Positions 1 to 6,274 of a stretch of DNA of 8,291 bases are shown here, one piece after another; the first letter of the stretch is position 1, and the number at the start of each line of letters is the position of its first letter. The translations under genes were made by a program, and so were the position numbers. Source of the stretch: Sporomusaceae bacterium. Lineage in GTDB: Bacteria; Bacillota; Negativicutes; DSM-13327. The stretch covers positions 1 to 8,291 of the forward strand of contig JAPUES010000200.1 in NCBI GenBank assembly GCA_027492445.1, read 5' to 3'. The notes under the pieces are model-generated. The model was not told where the DNA came from and made no database searches. It worked only from the letters and a program-made list of their open reading frames with translations.

Positions 1-398
1 ATTCTATTGTTTTTTCTTTATGCAATCCTGAACCGGAAATATCTTATGAAAATGCGAAGGCTGCTGGCGTGAGAGTCGCAGGAACGGGTCGCTCTGACTC
101 TCCGAATCAAGTGAATAATGTAAGCGTTTTTCCAGGACTTTTCCGTGGGGCCATTGATGTGAGAGCGCGGCAAATTAATGAAGAGATGAAATTAGCTGCT
201 GCCCTTGCTATTGCAGAATTGATACCCTGCGCAGAACTTAGAGAAGACTATGTTGTACCTACGGTTTTCGATAAACGAGTAGCTCCTGCAGTAGCAGCAG
301 CAGTAGCTAAGGCGGCCATTGCGACCGGTGTAGCGAGGGTGATTCTTGATCCTGAAGAAGTGAAACGCCGAGCCTTTGCAAGAATAAACTTAGAATGA
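1..398 (+). CDS. Malic enzyme, C-terminal part (gene cut by window start)
   Basis: Decarboxylates malate to pyruvate with NAD(P)+. Only the last 131 residues are visible, read in the frame beginning at base 3, with the stop at 396-398; a GTG at 69 is internal, since homologous sequence continues upstream to the window edge. Family motifs seen in order are NPEPEIS (residues 8-14 of the visible part), GTGRSDSPNQVNN (27-39), FPGLFRGA, then INEEMKLAAALAIAE and VPAVAAAVAKAA near the end. The Asn residues of the NP and PNQVNN motifs, which contact malate in this family, are present. Two positions differ from the forms I know: Cys before NP where Ala is usual, and Ser in SDSPNQ where Phe is usual. 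The gene ends on a strong terminator and sits upstream of fumarase, which produces or consumes its substrate malate. The family call is firm; cofactor preference cannot be read here. Confidence 0.93.
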   Translation, partial: SIVFSLCNPEPEISYENAKAAGVRVAGTGRSDSPNQVNNVSVFPGLFRGAIDVRARQINEEMKLAAALAIAELIPCAELREDYVVPTVFDKRVAPAVAAAVAKAAIATGVARVILDPEEVKRRAFARINLE

Positions 399-451
399 AA
401 ATATCATCCCTTGCCGATTGTTGGTAAGGGATGATATTTTACTTATTTTTT
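398..451 (+). terminator. Rho-independent terminator after malic enzyme
   Basis: Bases 398-415 pair with 423-440 in an 18-bp stem (one G-U pair), with a 7-nt loop, followed by ACTTATTTTTTT. The stem begins on the last base of the malic enzyme stop codon. It separates that gene from fumA, so the fumarase genes should have their own promoter. Confidence 0.9.
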
Positions 452-497
452 TGCAAAAAGTGATCATACTAATAGAGTAGTTTATCTGAAAAGTTTG

Positions 498-506
498 TGA
501 TATAAT
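498..506 (+). promoter_or_regulatory. Extended -10 promoter for fumAB
   Basis: TGA followed by a perfect TATAAT at 501-506 makes an extended -10 element. The hexamer 17 bp upstream (478-483, TAGTTT) matches the -35 consensus poorly, as is common where TGn is present. Transcription would start near 513, leaving a leader of about 24 nt. It lies directly after the malic enzyme terminator. Confidence 0.65.
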
Positions 507-536
507 ACACTTGGATATTAGAATAGGGGGATGAGT

Positions 537-1382
537 ATGCGTACAATTGAGGTAGACAAAATCACTCAGGCGATAGCAAAGATGTGCATTGATGCTTGCT
601 ATTATCTATCTGAAGACGTGTATGACGCTTTGGTAGCAGCTGAAAAGCAAGAGGAGTCAGCACTCGGTAAGGAAATCATTGGCAAATTAGTGGACAACGC
701 TGATATTGCTAAAAATGAACAAGTACCTATTTGCCAAGATACAGGTATGACTGTAATTTTTATGGAGATAGGTCAAGATGTTCATTTAGTCGGTGGGAAC
801 TTAGAAGAAGCAGTAAATGCTGGTGTAGCAAAAGGTTATACAGAAGGTTATCTACGTAAATCCGTCGTAGGAGAGCCTTTGTTTAATCGTCAAAATACTA
901 CCAACAACACTCCTGCCATTCTACATACTACCATCGTACCAGGGGACAAGCTAAAAATTAAATTAGCACCTAAAGGTTTTGGTAGTGAAAACAAAAGTGC
1001 TTTAAAAATGCTAGTGCCTGCCGATGGTATTGAAGGCGTAAAAAAAGTCGTTCTTGATACAGTAAAGGTAGCTGGTCCTAATGCCTGCCCTCCAATGGTA
1101 ATTGGTGTTGGTATTGGTGGTACTATGGAGAAATCAACCTTACTAGCAAAAAAAGCTTTATTACGTTCTGTTAATAAACGTAATGATAATCCAGATTATG
1201 CTAACTTAGAAAAAGAATTATTGGAATTAGTTAACAAAACTGGTGTTGGACCACAAGGTTTGGGTGGTACGTTTACTGCACTTGCAGTTAACATTGAATA
1301 TTTTGCCACACATATTGCAGGTTTACCTGTGGCTGTTAATATTAATTGCCATGCTACGCGGCATGCTGAAGTTGAACTGTAG
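537..1382 (+). CDS. fumA: Class I fumarate hydratase, alpha subunit (Fe-S domain)
   Basis: N-terminal subunit of the two-subunit class I fumarase, which reversibly hydrates fumarate to L-malate in the cytoplasm using an oxygen-sensitive [4Fe-4S] cluster. Three Cys residues sit where the family's cluster ligands lie: PICQDTG (Cys66), GPNACPPM (Cys184) and NINCHATRH (Cys271), counted from the ATG at 537. The spacing of about 118 and 87 residues is close to that of E. coli FumA. Glycine-rich GVGIGGTME and QGLGGTFTALAV are also typical. Length (281 aa) fits the separate alpha subunit. I chose ATG 537 over ATG 531 because the Shine-Dalgarno AGGGGG at 525-530 touches 531 but stands 6 nt from 537. 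fumB follows after 14 nt, so the two are co-transcribed. L-tartrate dehydratase alpha is a close relative; the malic enzyme and Sdh context favours fumarase. Confidence 0.93.
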   Translation: MRTIEVDKITQAIAKMCIDACYYLSEDVYDALVAAEKQEESALGKEIIGKLVDNADIAKNEQVPICQDTGMTVIFMEIGQDVHLVGGNLEEAVNAGVAKGYTEGYLRKSVVGEPLFNRQNTTNNTPAILHTTIVPGDKLKIKLAPKGFGSENKSALKMLVPADGIEGVKKVVLDTVKVAGPNACPPMVIGVGIGGTMEKSTLLAKKALLRSVNKRNDNPDYANLEKELLELVNKTGVGPQGLGGTFTALAVNIEYFATHIAGLPVAVNINCHATRHAEVEL

Positions 1383-1396
1383 GGAGGTATAGAATA

Positions 1397-1954
1397 ATGG
1401 CAGAAGTAAAACGCATTACCACTCCACTAACCAAAGAAATGTCTCGCTCTTTAAAGGCTGGTGACAGTGTACTCATTACTGGTACTATTTATAGTGCTCG
1501 TGATGCGGCTCATAAGGTTATGACTGAGGCTTTGGCACGAGGGGAAAAATTACCTGTAGATTTCACGAATCAAATTGTTTATTACTTGGGGCCAACTCCG
1601 GCTAAACCAGGTAAACCGATTGGTTCCGCTGGTCCGACAACAGCTGGTCGTATGGATAAATATACGCCACAAATGCTGGAACAAGGACTTACTGGAATGA
1701 TTGGTAAAGGATACCGTTCTGCTGAAGTGGTAGAAGCTATGAAAAAGAATAGTACAGTTTTCATGGTTGCAATTGGCGGAGCAGGAGCTTTGATTGCGAA
1801 GAGTATTAAAGCTTACGAAGTATTGGCTTATCCTGAACTAGGTGCAGAAGCCCTAGCAAGACTTACGGTAGAAGATTTTCCTGCGATTGTAGCGATTGAC
1901 TGTGATGGTAATAACTATTATGAAGCAGGTCAAAAACCTTATTGCAAACTGTAA
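1397..1954 (+). CDS. fumB: Class I fumarate hydratase, beta subunit
   Basis: C-terminal-domain subunit of the class I fumarase; it completes the active site made with the alpha subunit encoded 14 nt upstream. Visible family blocks are GTIYSARDAAHK (residues 29-40), KPIGSAGPTTAGRMDKY (73-89, the family signature), MIGKGYRS (101-108), IGGAGALIAKSI (126-137), YPELGAEAL and VEDFPAIVAIDCDGN near the end. Order and spacing match the C-terminal half of the fused E. coli enzyme. Arg and Lys residues in GRM and GKGYR correspond to substrate-binding positions of this family. Length 185 aa is normal. AGGGAGG at 1381-1387 is a strong ribosome site 9 nt before the ATG. No good terminator directly follows: the stop codon lies inside a 14-bp palindrome, and the next hairpin is about 160 nt away. 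Confidence 0.93.
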   Translation: MAEVKRITTPLTKEMSRSLKAGDSVLITGTIYSARDAAHKVMTEALARGEKLPVDFTNQIVYYLGPTPAKPGKPIGSAGPTTAGRMDKYTPQMLEQGLTGMIGKGYRSAEVVEAMKKNSTVFMVAIGGAGALIAKSIKAYEVLAYPELGAEALARLTVEDFPAIVAIDCDGNNYYEAGQKPYCKL

Positions 1955-2106
1955 TTATAATTACCTTCCATACTGGAAATTAAATGATTTGGATAGGCTA
2001 TTGCTTAATAGATGAATGAATCGTATTATTTTTTACTTGGTAAAAGATATATAAAGCCTTACCAAAGATTTACTTTCAAGTATCTATTGTAATTATAGTT
2101 ACTTCC
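1950..2106. repeat. Pair of imperfect direct repeats in the fumB-sdhC gap
   Basis: TGTAATTATAATTAC (1950-1964) followed by CTTCC recurs as TGTAATTATAGTTAC (2088-2102) followed by TTCC. The copies differ by one substitution and one missing C over about 19 nt, and their starts are 138 nt apart. The first copy contains a perfect 14-bp palindrome, GTAATTATAATTAC, which overlaps the fumB stop codon. Size and symmetry would suit a dimeric regulator's binding sites, but I recognise no named box (not FNR, Rex or CcpA). AT-rich chance similarity remains possible. Confidence 0.4.
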
Positions 2107-2115
2107 TTGCAAAAA

Positions 2116-2143
2116 AAAGATTGCAAATTTAATTGCAATCTTT
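2116..2143. terminator. Perfect 11-bp hairpin, possible terminator
   Basis: AAAGATTGCAA (2116-2126) and TTGCAATCTTT (2133-2143) pair perfectly around a 6-nt loop. On the + strand the hairpin is preceded by a run of A and followed only by TTTAAAGG; on the - strand it is followed by eight T. As an intrinsic terminator it is therefore better for leftward transcripts, although the only neighbouring genes read rightward. It may end fumAB transcripts weakly, act in both directions, or be an operator. Confidence 0.45.
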
Positions 2144-2192
2144 AAAGGGAAAAACAGAAGAATGTCGAATAAACATTATTTTGTGTAGTCCA

Positions 2193-2231
2193 TTGATAAA
2201 TATTTGTACAAGAAATATGAATATTTATACA
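2193..2231 (+). promoter_or_regulatory. Candidate promoter(s) for sdhCAB
   Basis: Two overlapping possibilities exist: TTGATA (2193-2198), 17 bp, TATGAA (2216-2221); and TTGTAC (2204-2209), 16 bp, TATACA (2226-2231). Neither is close to full consensus. A palindrome AAATAT-GA-ATATTT (2213-2226) overlaps both -10 positions and could be an operator. The call rests on position more than on match quality. Confidence 0.3.
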
Positions 2232-2263
2232 ACAATTGCGTGAATATTACAGGAGGTAAAAGC

Positions 2264-2878
2264 ATGAACAAATTTGATTTCTGGATTCGTCGTATTCATT
2301 CTCTGTTAGGTGTTGTAGCACTGGGAGGCTTTCTCTTAGAACATCTTTTTACGGTTTCGAGAGTAATGGCAGGACCAGCTGTTTTTGATGCAGCTGTAAA
2401 AGCGCTTAGCGAAATGCCGTTTTTGGTACCAATTGAAGTATTATTTATTGGGGTGCCTTTCGCTCTGCATGGTATTATCGGTCTAGTTTATGCCCTTAAA
2501 GCAAAAAATAACGTTGCACAGTATGGTTATTGGAATAATTGGATGTTTTACTTACAACGCATTACCGCATATATTGCCTTTGCTTTTGTTATTTATCATG
2601 TATATACACTTCGTATTGTCGGTAAAGCAATGGGTGGTCATTTGATTGATACTGCGTTTATGGCTGATGTATTATCAAATCCAGCAATTATGGGTCTATA
2701 TGTTGTTGGGTTATTGTCTTCTGTATTCCATTTCACAAATGGTTTGTGGGGATTTGCAGTTACTTGGGGTATTCTTGTTGGACCACGTGCCCAACGTTTG
2801 GTTAGTATTGCCACAGTTGGTTTGTTTGTAATTATGTCGAGTGTAGGACTTGCATCTCTTACACATTTCGTAAAATAA
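2264..2878 (+). CDS. sdhC: Succinate dehydrogenase/fumarate reductase di-haem cytochrome b subunit
   Basis: Membrane anchor that binds two b haems and links the flavoprotein/iron-sulfur subunits to menaquinone. At 204 aa it is nearly the length of the Bacillus subtilis SdhC (202). Five hydrophobic segments lie at about 12-32, 55-78, 94-118, 138-166 and 178-200. His27, His69, His112 and His156 fall at almost the same positions as the four haem ligands of the B. subtilis protein (28, 70, 113, 155), so both haems should be present; this is a type B enzyme with one anchor polypeptide. Start: ATG 2264 is preceded by AGGAGGT (2251-2257) at 6-nt spacing; an upstream in-frame TTG at 2204 has no such site and is rejected. 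sdhA follows 22 nt later in the same operon. Direction (succinate oxidation or fumarate reduction) is not visible in this subunit. Confidence 0.93.
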   Translation: MNKFDFWIRRIHSLLGVVALGGFLLEHLFTVSRVMAGPAVFDAAVKALSEMPFLVPIEVLFIGVPFALHGIIGLVYALKAKNNVAQYGYWNNWMFYLQRITAYIAFAFVIYHVYTLRIVGKAMGGHLIDTAFMADVLSNPAIMGLYVVGLLSSVFHFTNGLWGFAVTWGILVGPRAQRLVSIATVGLFVIMSSVGLASLTHFVK

Positions 2879-2900
2879 TGTAACGTAAGGAGAGAACTTA

Positions 2901-4652
2901 GTGAAAAAGAAGATTATCGTTGTTGGCGGCGGTTTATCCGGTCTAATGGCAACACTTAAAATTTGTGAAGCTGGCGGAGAAGTAGAGTTATTTTCCTATT
3001 GCCCAGTAAAACGTTCTCATTCTCTTTGTGCACAAGGCGGTATGAACGCTTGTATGGATACAAAGGGTGAAAATGATAGTACCTATGAACATTTTGATGA
3101 TACTGTTTATGGTGGTGACTTCCTTGCTGACCAAACTGCAATAAAAGGCATGTGTGAAGCTGCTCCTAAATTAATTAAAATGTTTGATCGTATGGGTGTT
3201 ACTTTTACTCGTACAGCCGAAGGTTTACTTGATCTTCGTAATTTTGGTGGTCAGAAAAATAAACGTACTTTGTTTTCTGGTTCTACAACAGGTCAGCAAC
3301 TTCTTTATGCCCTTGACGAACAAGTTCGTGCATGGGAAGTAAAAGGTGCTGTTAAAAAATATGAATTCTGGGAATTCATTAAAGTTATTAAAAATAAAGA
3401 ACAAGTTTGCCGCGGTATCGTAGCACAAGATATGAATGCTATGGAAATCAGAGCTTTCCGTGCTGATACGGTTATTCTTGCAACAGGCGGTCCTGGCATG
3501 GTATTTGGTAGATGTACTGCTTCGACTATCTGTAATGGTTCAGCAGTATCTGCTGTATATCAGCAAGGTGCTCATCTTGGTAACCCTGAATTTATTCAAA
3601 TACATCCAACCGCTATTCCAGGTACAGATAAAAACCGCTTAATGTCGGAAGCTTGCCGTGGTGAAGGTGGACGAGTTTGGGTATATAAAGATGGTCAACC
3701 ATGGTACTTCTTAGAAGAAATGTACCCTGCATATGGTAACCTTGTACCTCGTGACGTAGCATCTCGTGCTATTTACGATGTATGCGTAAATCAAAAACTT
3801 GGTATTAATGGTGAAAATAAAGTATATCTTGACCTTTCCCATATTTCTGCAGATTACCTTGAACGTAAATTAGGCGGCATTTTGGAAATTTATACGGAAT
3901 TCGTTGGTGAAGATCCACGTAAAGTTCCAATGCAAATTTATCCATCTGTTCATTATTCTATGGGCGGTATTTGGGTAGACGCAAAACATAACACAAACAT
4001 TCCTGGCCTTATGGCATCTGGTGAATGTGACTATCAATATCACGGTGCAAACCGTCTAGGCGCAAACTCACTTCTTTCCGCTGTTTATTCTGGTACAGTT
4101 TCCGGTCCGGAAGCTATGCGCTGGGCTAAAGGAACAGAAAAAGGTTCAGAACTTACGGATGAAGAGTTAGCAAAAGCAGCAAAAGAATGCCGTGATGAAT
4201 ATGAAGCTATCTTAAAAATGAGTGGATCGGAAAATGCCCATCAACTTCATCATGAACTTGGTGATTTGATGAACAAATACGTTACCATTGAACGTGTGAA
4301 CAAAGACCTAGATTATTGTTTTGATGAAGTAAAGAAAATTCTTAAGCGTTGGGACAATATCGGTTTAGTCGACAAAGCAACTTGGGCAAATCAAGAAGCT
4401 ATGTTTGCAAGACAACTTCGCAATATGATTATTTATGCTTTAGTTGTAACAAAGGCTGCACGTATGCGTGATGAAAGCCGTGGCGCTCACTATAAACGCG
4501 AGTTTCCAACTCGTGATGACGAACGCTTCATGAAAATAACACTCGTTGAGTTTGACCAAGCAACCGAAGAGCCTAAGATCAGTTATGGTGATTTTGATTG
4601 TTCCTTGGTTCAACCACGTGCCCGTAACTATGCTGTTGCTAAAAAAGGATAA
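2901..4652 (+). CDS. sdhA: Succinate dehydrogenase/fumarate reductase flavoprotein subunit
   Basis: Catalytic subunit that interconverts succinate and fumarate with covalently bound FAD, on the cytoplasmic face of the membrane. Dinucleotide-binding motif VVGGGLSGLMA (residues 7-17); His40 in SHSLCAQGG is the expected site of covalent FAD attachment. Active-site blocks follow: HPTAIPG (His235), MSEACRGEGGR (Glu250), VPRDVASRA (Arg284, the usual proton-shuttle Arg), VHYSMGGI (His351), and HGANRLGANSLL (Arg385). ASGECDYQYHGAN is the second FAD-contact region. All key residues are present; 583 aa is typical for Firmicutes-type enzymes. Start is GTG 2901 with AAGGAGAG (2887-2894) 6 nt upstream. 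It lies 22 nt after sdhC and 17 nt before sdhB. In an anaerobe with malic enzyme and fumarase alongside, fumarate reduction is the likely physiological direction (inferred). Confidence 0.95.
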   Translation: MKKKIIVVGGGLSGLMATLKICEAGGEVELFSYCPVKRSHSLCAQGGMNACMDTKGENDSTYEHFDDTVYGGDFLADQTAIKGMCEAAPKLIKMFDRMGVTFTRTAEGLLDLRNFGGQKNKRTLFSGSTTGQQLLYALDEQVRAWEVKGAVKKYEFWEFIKVIKNKEQVCRGIVAQDMNAMEIRAFRADTVILATGGPGMVFGRCTASTICNGSAVSAVYQQGAHLGNPEFIQIHPTAIPGTDKNRLMSEACRGEGGRVWVYKDGQPWYFLEEMYPAYGNLVPRDVASRAIYDVCVNQKLGINGENKVYLDLSHISADYLERKLGGILEIYTEFVGEDPRKVPMQIYPSVHYSMGGIWVDAKHNTNIPGLMASGECDYQYHGANRLGANSLLSAVYSGTVSGPEAMRWAKGTEKGSELTDEELAKAAKECRDEYEAILKMSGSENAHQLHHELGDLMNKYVTIERVNKDLDYCFDEVKKILKRWDNIGLVDKATWANQEAMFARQLRNMIIYALVVTKAARMRDESRGAHYKREFPTRDDERFMKITLVEFDQATEEPKISYGDFDCSLVQPRARNYAVAKKG

Positions 4653-4669
4653 GAAGGAGGTAGATCATA

Positions 4670-5428
4670 ATGGCAGAAATTAAGAAAAAAGTACATTTTA
4701 TTATAGAAAGACAAGATAGTCCGACTTCCGCGCCCTATACAGAAGAGTTTGAAGTTGACTATCGTCCTGCATTGAATGTTGTTGCATCCCTTATGGAAAT
4801 TCAAAAGAACCCTGTAACAAAAGACGGCAAAAAAACAACTGCTGTTGTTTGGGAATGTAACTGTCTAGAAAAAGTATGCGGTGCATGCATGATGGTTGTT
4901 AATGGTAAAGCTCAACAAGCTTGCGCGGCTTTGGTTGATCATTTGGAGCAACCGATTCGTTTATCAGCAGCTCGTACGTTCCCTGTTATCCGTGACCTTA
5001 TGATTGACCGTGGGGTAATGTTTGAAAGTTTAAAACGCATACACGGATGGGTAGATGTAGATGGAAGCTGGGAAGTTCATAATGATGCTCCTCGGCAAAA
5101 TCCTAAAACTGCAACTACAGCTTATGAAATATCTCGTTGTATGACTTGTGGTTGTTGCTTACATGCATGTCCGAATGTAAATAGTGGTTCCGAGTTTATC
5201 GGGCCTGCACCAATAGCACAAGCACATCTTTTCAACTTGCACCCAATTGGTGAATACCAAAAGGATGAGCGTTTGGAAGCATTGATGGAAGAAGGCGGCT
5301 TAACAGGTTGCGGTAACAGCCAAAACTGTGTAGAAGCATGTCCTAAAGAAATTAAATTAACAACTTATATTGCTAAAATGAACAGAGAAGTAAACAAAAA
5401 GGCAATTAAGGACTTATTTAATAAATAG
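4670..5428 (+). CDS. sdhB: Succinate dehydrogenase/fumarate reductase iron-sulfur subunit
   Basis: Electron-transfer subunit joining the SdhA flavin to the SdhC haems. The N-terminal ferredoxin-like domain has the [2Fe-2S] pattern Cys65-x4-Cys70-x2-Cys73-x11-Cys85 (CLEKVCGAC). The C-terminal domain has CMTCGCCLHACPN (Cys157, 160, 163, 167) and GCGNSQNCVEACPK (Cys214, 220, 224). By family rule Cys157/160/163/224 hold the [4Fe-4S] cluster and Cys167/214/220 the [3Fe-4S] cluster. NSQNCVEACPK is very close to the Bacillus protein. Extra Cys63 and Cys162 are not standard ligands. Length 252 aa is normal. AAGGAGG ends about 10 nt before the ATG. Last gene of sdhCAB; 22 nt after its stop a new consensus promoter begins. 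Confidence 0.95.
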   Translation: MAEIKKKVHFIIERQDSPTSAPYTEEFEVDYRPALNVVASLMEIQKNPVTKDGKKTTAVVWECNCLEKVCGACMMVVNGKAQQACAALVDHLEQPIRLSAARTFPVIRDLMIDRGVMFESLKRIHGWVDVDGSWEVHNDAPRQNPKTATTAYEISRCMTCGCCLHACPNVNSGSEFIGPAPIAQAHLFNLHPIGEYQKDERLEALMEEGGLTGCGNSQNCVEACPKEIKLTTYIAKMNREVNKKAIKDLFNK

Positions 5429-5449
5429 TCAATGTAATACCATAGTTTC

Positions 5450-5478
5450 TTGACATAATGTAAGAATTATGTTATTAT
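5450..5478 (+). promoter_or_regulatory. Consensus promoter with dyad operator, directly after sdhB
   Basis: TTGACA (5450-5455), 17-bp spacer, TATTAT (5473-5478). The spacer and the -35 edge contain a perfect inverted repeat ACATAAT-N6-ATTATGT (5453-5459 and 5466-5472), placed where a bound repressor would block polymerase. There is no protein gene for it to drive before the next promoter at 5652, so its product is probably a short RNA. TATAAT at 5476-5481 is an alternative -10 but needs a 20-bp spacer. Confidence 0.6.
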
Positions 5479-5484
5479 AATTAA

Positions 5485-5606
5485 TGTCAGTTGGCAGTAG
5501 TTGAGTGCATAACTCAACTACTGCTAATTTTACGGAATCAGAAGGTATAACAAATTCTTGATTCCAAGCAAGGGCAACTAAGGCTTGGCGCAAGCCAAGT
5601 TTTCTA
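5485..5606 (+). ncRNA. Candidate small RNA of about 120 nt, three hairpins
   Basis: This follows the promoter at 5450-5478 and contains no plausible reading frame. Three hairpins occur in succession: 5494-5506 with 5512-5524 (13 bp perfect, 5-nt loop); 5534-5543 with 5555-5565 (10 bp with one bulged T); and 5580-5589 with 5594-5603 (10 bp including two G-U pairs, GCAA tetraloop), ending in GTTTTCT like an intrinsic terminator. A GNRA loop and a T tail on the last hairpin suit the 3' end of an RNA. I recognise no known family: not a long 6S-type rod, tmRNA or T-box. Alternatively, hairpin 1 is simply the sdhCAB terminator, and the promoter makes only a short transcript of about 45 nt. The RNA is inferred from structure alone. 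Confidence 0.35.
5494..5532 (+). terminator. Strong hairpin, possible sdhCAB terminator
   Basis: GCAGTAGTTGAGT pairs perfectly with ACTCAACTACTGC around GCATA, followed by TAATTTTA. The stem is strong enough to terminate, but the T run is broken by AA. It is the first good hairpin after sdhB and lies just downstream of the promoter at 5450, so it may serve as operon terminator, as the 5' hairpin of the candidate small RNA, or both. Confidence 0.5.
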
Positions 5607-5651
5607 TGAGAAAGCAAAGTTTATTGGAAATAAAATGTTTTCAATAAATAG

Positions 5652-5681
5652 TTGACAAGAACATGAGAGAAATGTTATAAT
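5652..5681 (+). promoter_or_regulatory. Consensus promoter of the tRNA operon
   Basis: Perfect TTGACA (5652-5657) and perfect TATAAT (5676-5681) are separated by 18 bp. The expected start, near 5688, is about 9 nt before the mature tRNA-Pro. A full-consensus promoter is what a stable-RNA operon would be expected to have. Confidence 0.85.
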
Positions 5682-5696
5682 AACTCTTGTGATTAA

Positions 5697-5773
5697 CGGG
5701 GCGTGGCTCAGCTTGGTAGAGCACCTGGCTTGGGACCAGGGGGTCGCAGGTTCGAATCCTGCCGCTCCGACCA
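5697..5773 (+). tRNA. tRNA-Pro (anticodon TGG)
   Basis: A 77-nt cloverleaf. Acceptor arm CGGGGCG pairs with CGCTCCG (one G-U). Anticodon stem CCTGG/CCAGG encloses loop CTTGGGA with anticodon TGG. The T arm has GGTTCGAATCC. The 3' CCA is encoded at 5771-5773. First gene of a three-tRNA operon; 22 nt separate it from tRNA-Gly. Confidence 0.97.
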
Positions 5774-5795
5774 TCTTTTTAAAGTTCCTTAATGT

Positions 5796-5869
5796 GCGGG
5801 TGTAGCTCAATGGTAGAGCACTAGCCTTCCAAGCTAGCTACGAGGGTTCGATTCCCTTCACCCGCTCCA
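5796..5869 (+). tRNA. tRNA-Gly (anticodon TCC)
   Basis: A 74-nt cloverleaf. Acceptor GCGGGTG pairs perfectly with CACCCGC; discriminator base T; encoded CCA at 5867-5869. Anticodon loop CTTCCAA gives TCC. D-arm is AGCTCAATGGTAGAGC. It shares the operon's promoter with tRNA-Pro and is followed 19 nt later by tRNA-Arg. Confidence 0.97.
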
Positions 5870-5888
5870 TTTGTTTCTAAAAATATAT

Positions 5889-5965
<77 letters not shown>

Positions 5966-5975
5966 TTGAAAATTC

Positions 5976-6017
5976 AAGCTTTCAAGGTTAATTACCTTGA
6001 AGGCTTTTCTTGTTTTT
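5976..6017 (+). terminator. Rho-independent terminator of the tRNA operon
   Basis: Bases 5976-5988 pair with 5994-6006 (13 bp, one G-U) around the loop TAATT, followed by TTCTTGTTTTT. It lies 10 nt after tRNA-Arg. If an element integrated inside the tRNA 3' end, this terminator would be element-borne; if it is the original one, the junction lies further right. Confidence 0.88.
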
Positions 6018-6023
6018 AGGGGT

Positions 6024-6047
6024 AGGAAGGCAATAAGGAAGGCAATA
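6024..6047. repeat. Perfect tandem duplication of a 12-mer
   Basis: AGGAAGGCAATA occurs twice with no gap (6024-6035 and 6036-6047), just after the tRNA operon terminator. Short direct repeats near an element end can be recombinase arm-binding or excisionase sites. Function here is inferred from position only. Confidence 0.6.
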
Positions 6048-6274
6048 CTATATAAAATCTGTATAAGCATGTGTATCAAGATGAACTATATAGAAAATAT
6101 AACATACAAAAGTTTCTGATAGGTAGTAATAATATGTGGTCAGCCTAAACAGCGATATACTCAGTTCTAATGTTATCAATGACATTCCCTTAGCAATGTC
6201 CGTTCAACCTTCATACATCGTTATCCTTACGCATTTACAGTTACTAATACAGAAAGGCTTATGTTATTTTAAAA

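Larger units (their letters stand above)
1955..2263. other. 309-nt intergenic region between fumB and sdhC
   Basis: No convincing protein gene. It holds the repeat pair described separately, an inverted repeat TTGGTAA/TTACCAA (2037-2043 and 2059-2065), a hairpin at 2116-2143, and weak promoter candidates before sdhC. The TTG at 2204 opens a frame into sdhC, but the extra 20 residues have no ribosome site and are not typical of the protein. Confidence 0.6.

Noticed and set aside
531..536. ATG 531 as fumA start
   Set aside because: The ribosome site AGGGGG abuts it with no spacer; ATG 537 has 6-nt spacing.
2204..2263. 20-residue N-terminal extension of SdhC from a TTG start
   Set aside because: No Shine-Dalgarno site before the TTG; AGGAGGT lies just before ATG 2264, and the four haem His positions match the family only with the short start.
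5494..5606. T-box, 6S RNA or tmRNA
   Set aside because: No T-box sequence, no long bulged rod typical of 6S, and no tRNA-like domain with a tag frame; it remains an unassigned candidate RNA.
5429..5810. Minus-strand frames across the sdhB-tRNA gap and over tRNA-Pro
   Set aside because: One runs antisense through a clear tRNA and the other through two + strand hairpins; neither has a good ribosome site or any known protein pattern.
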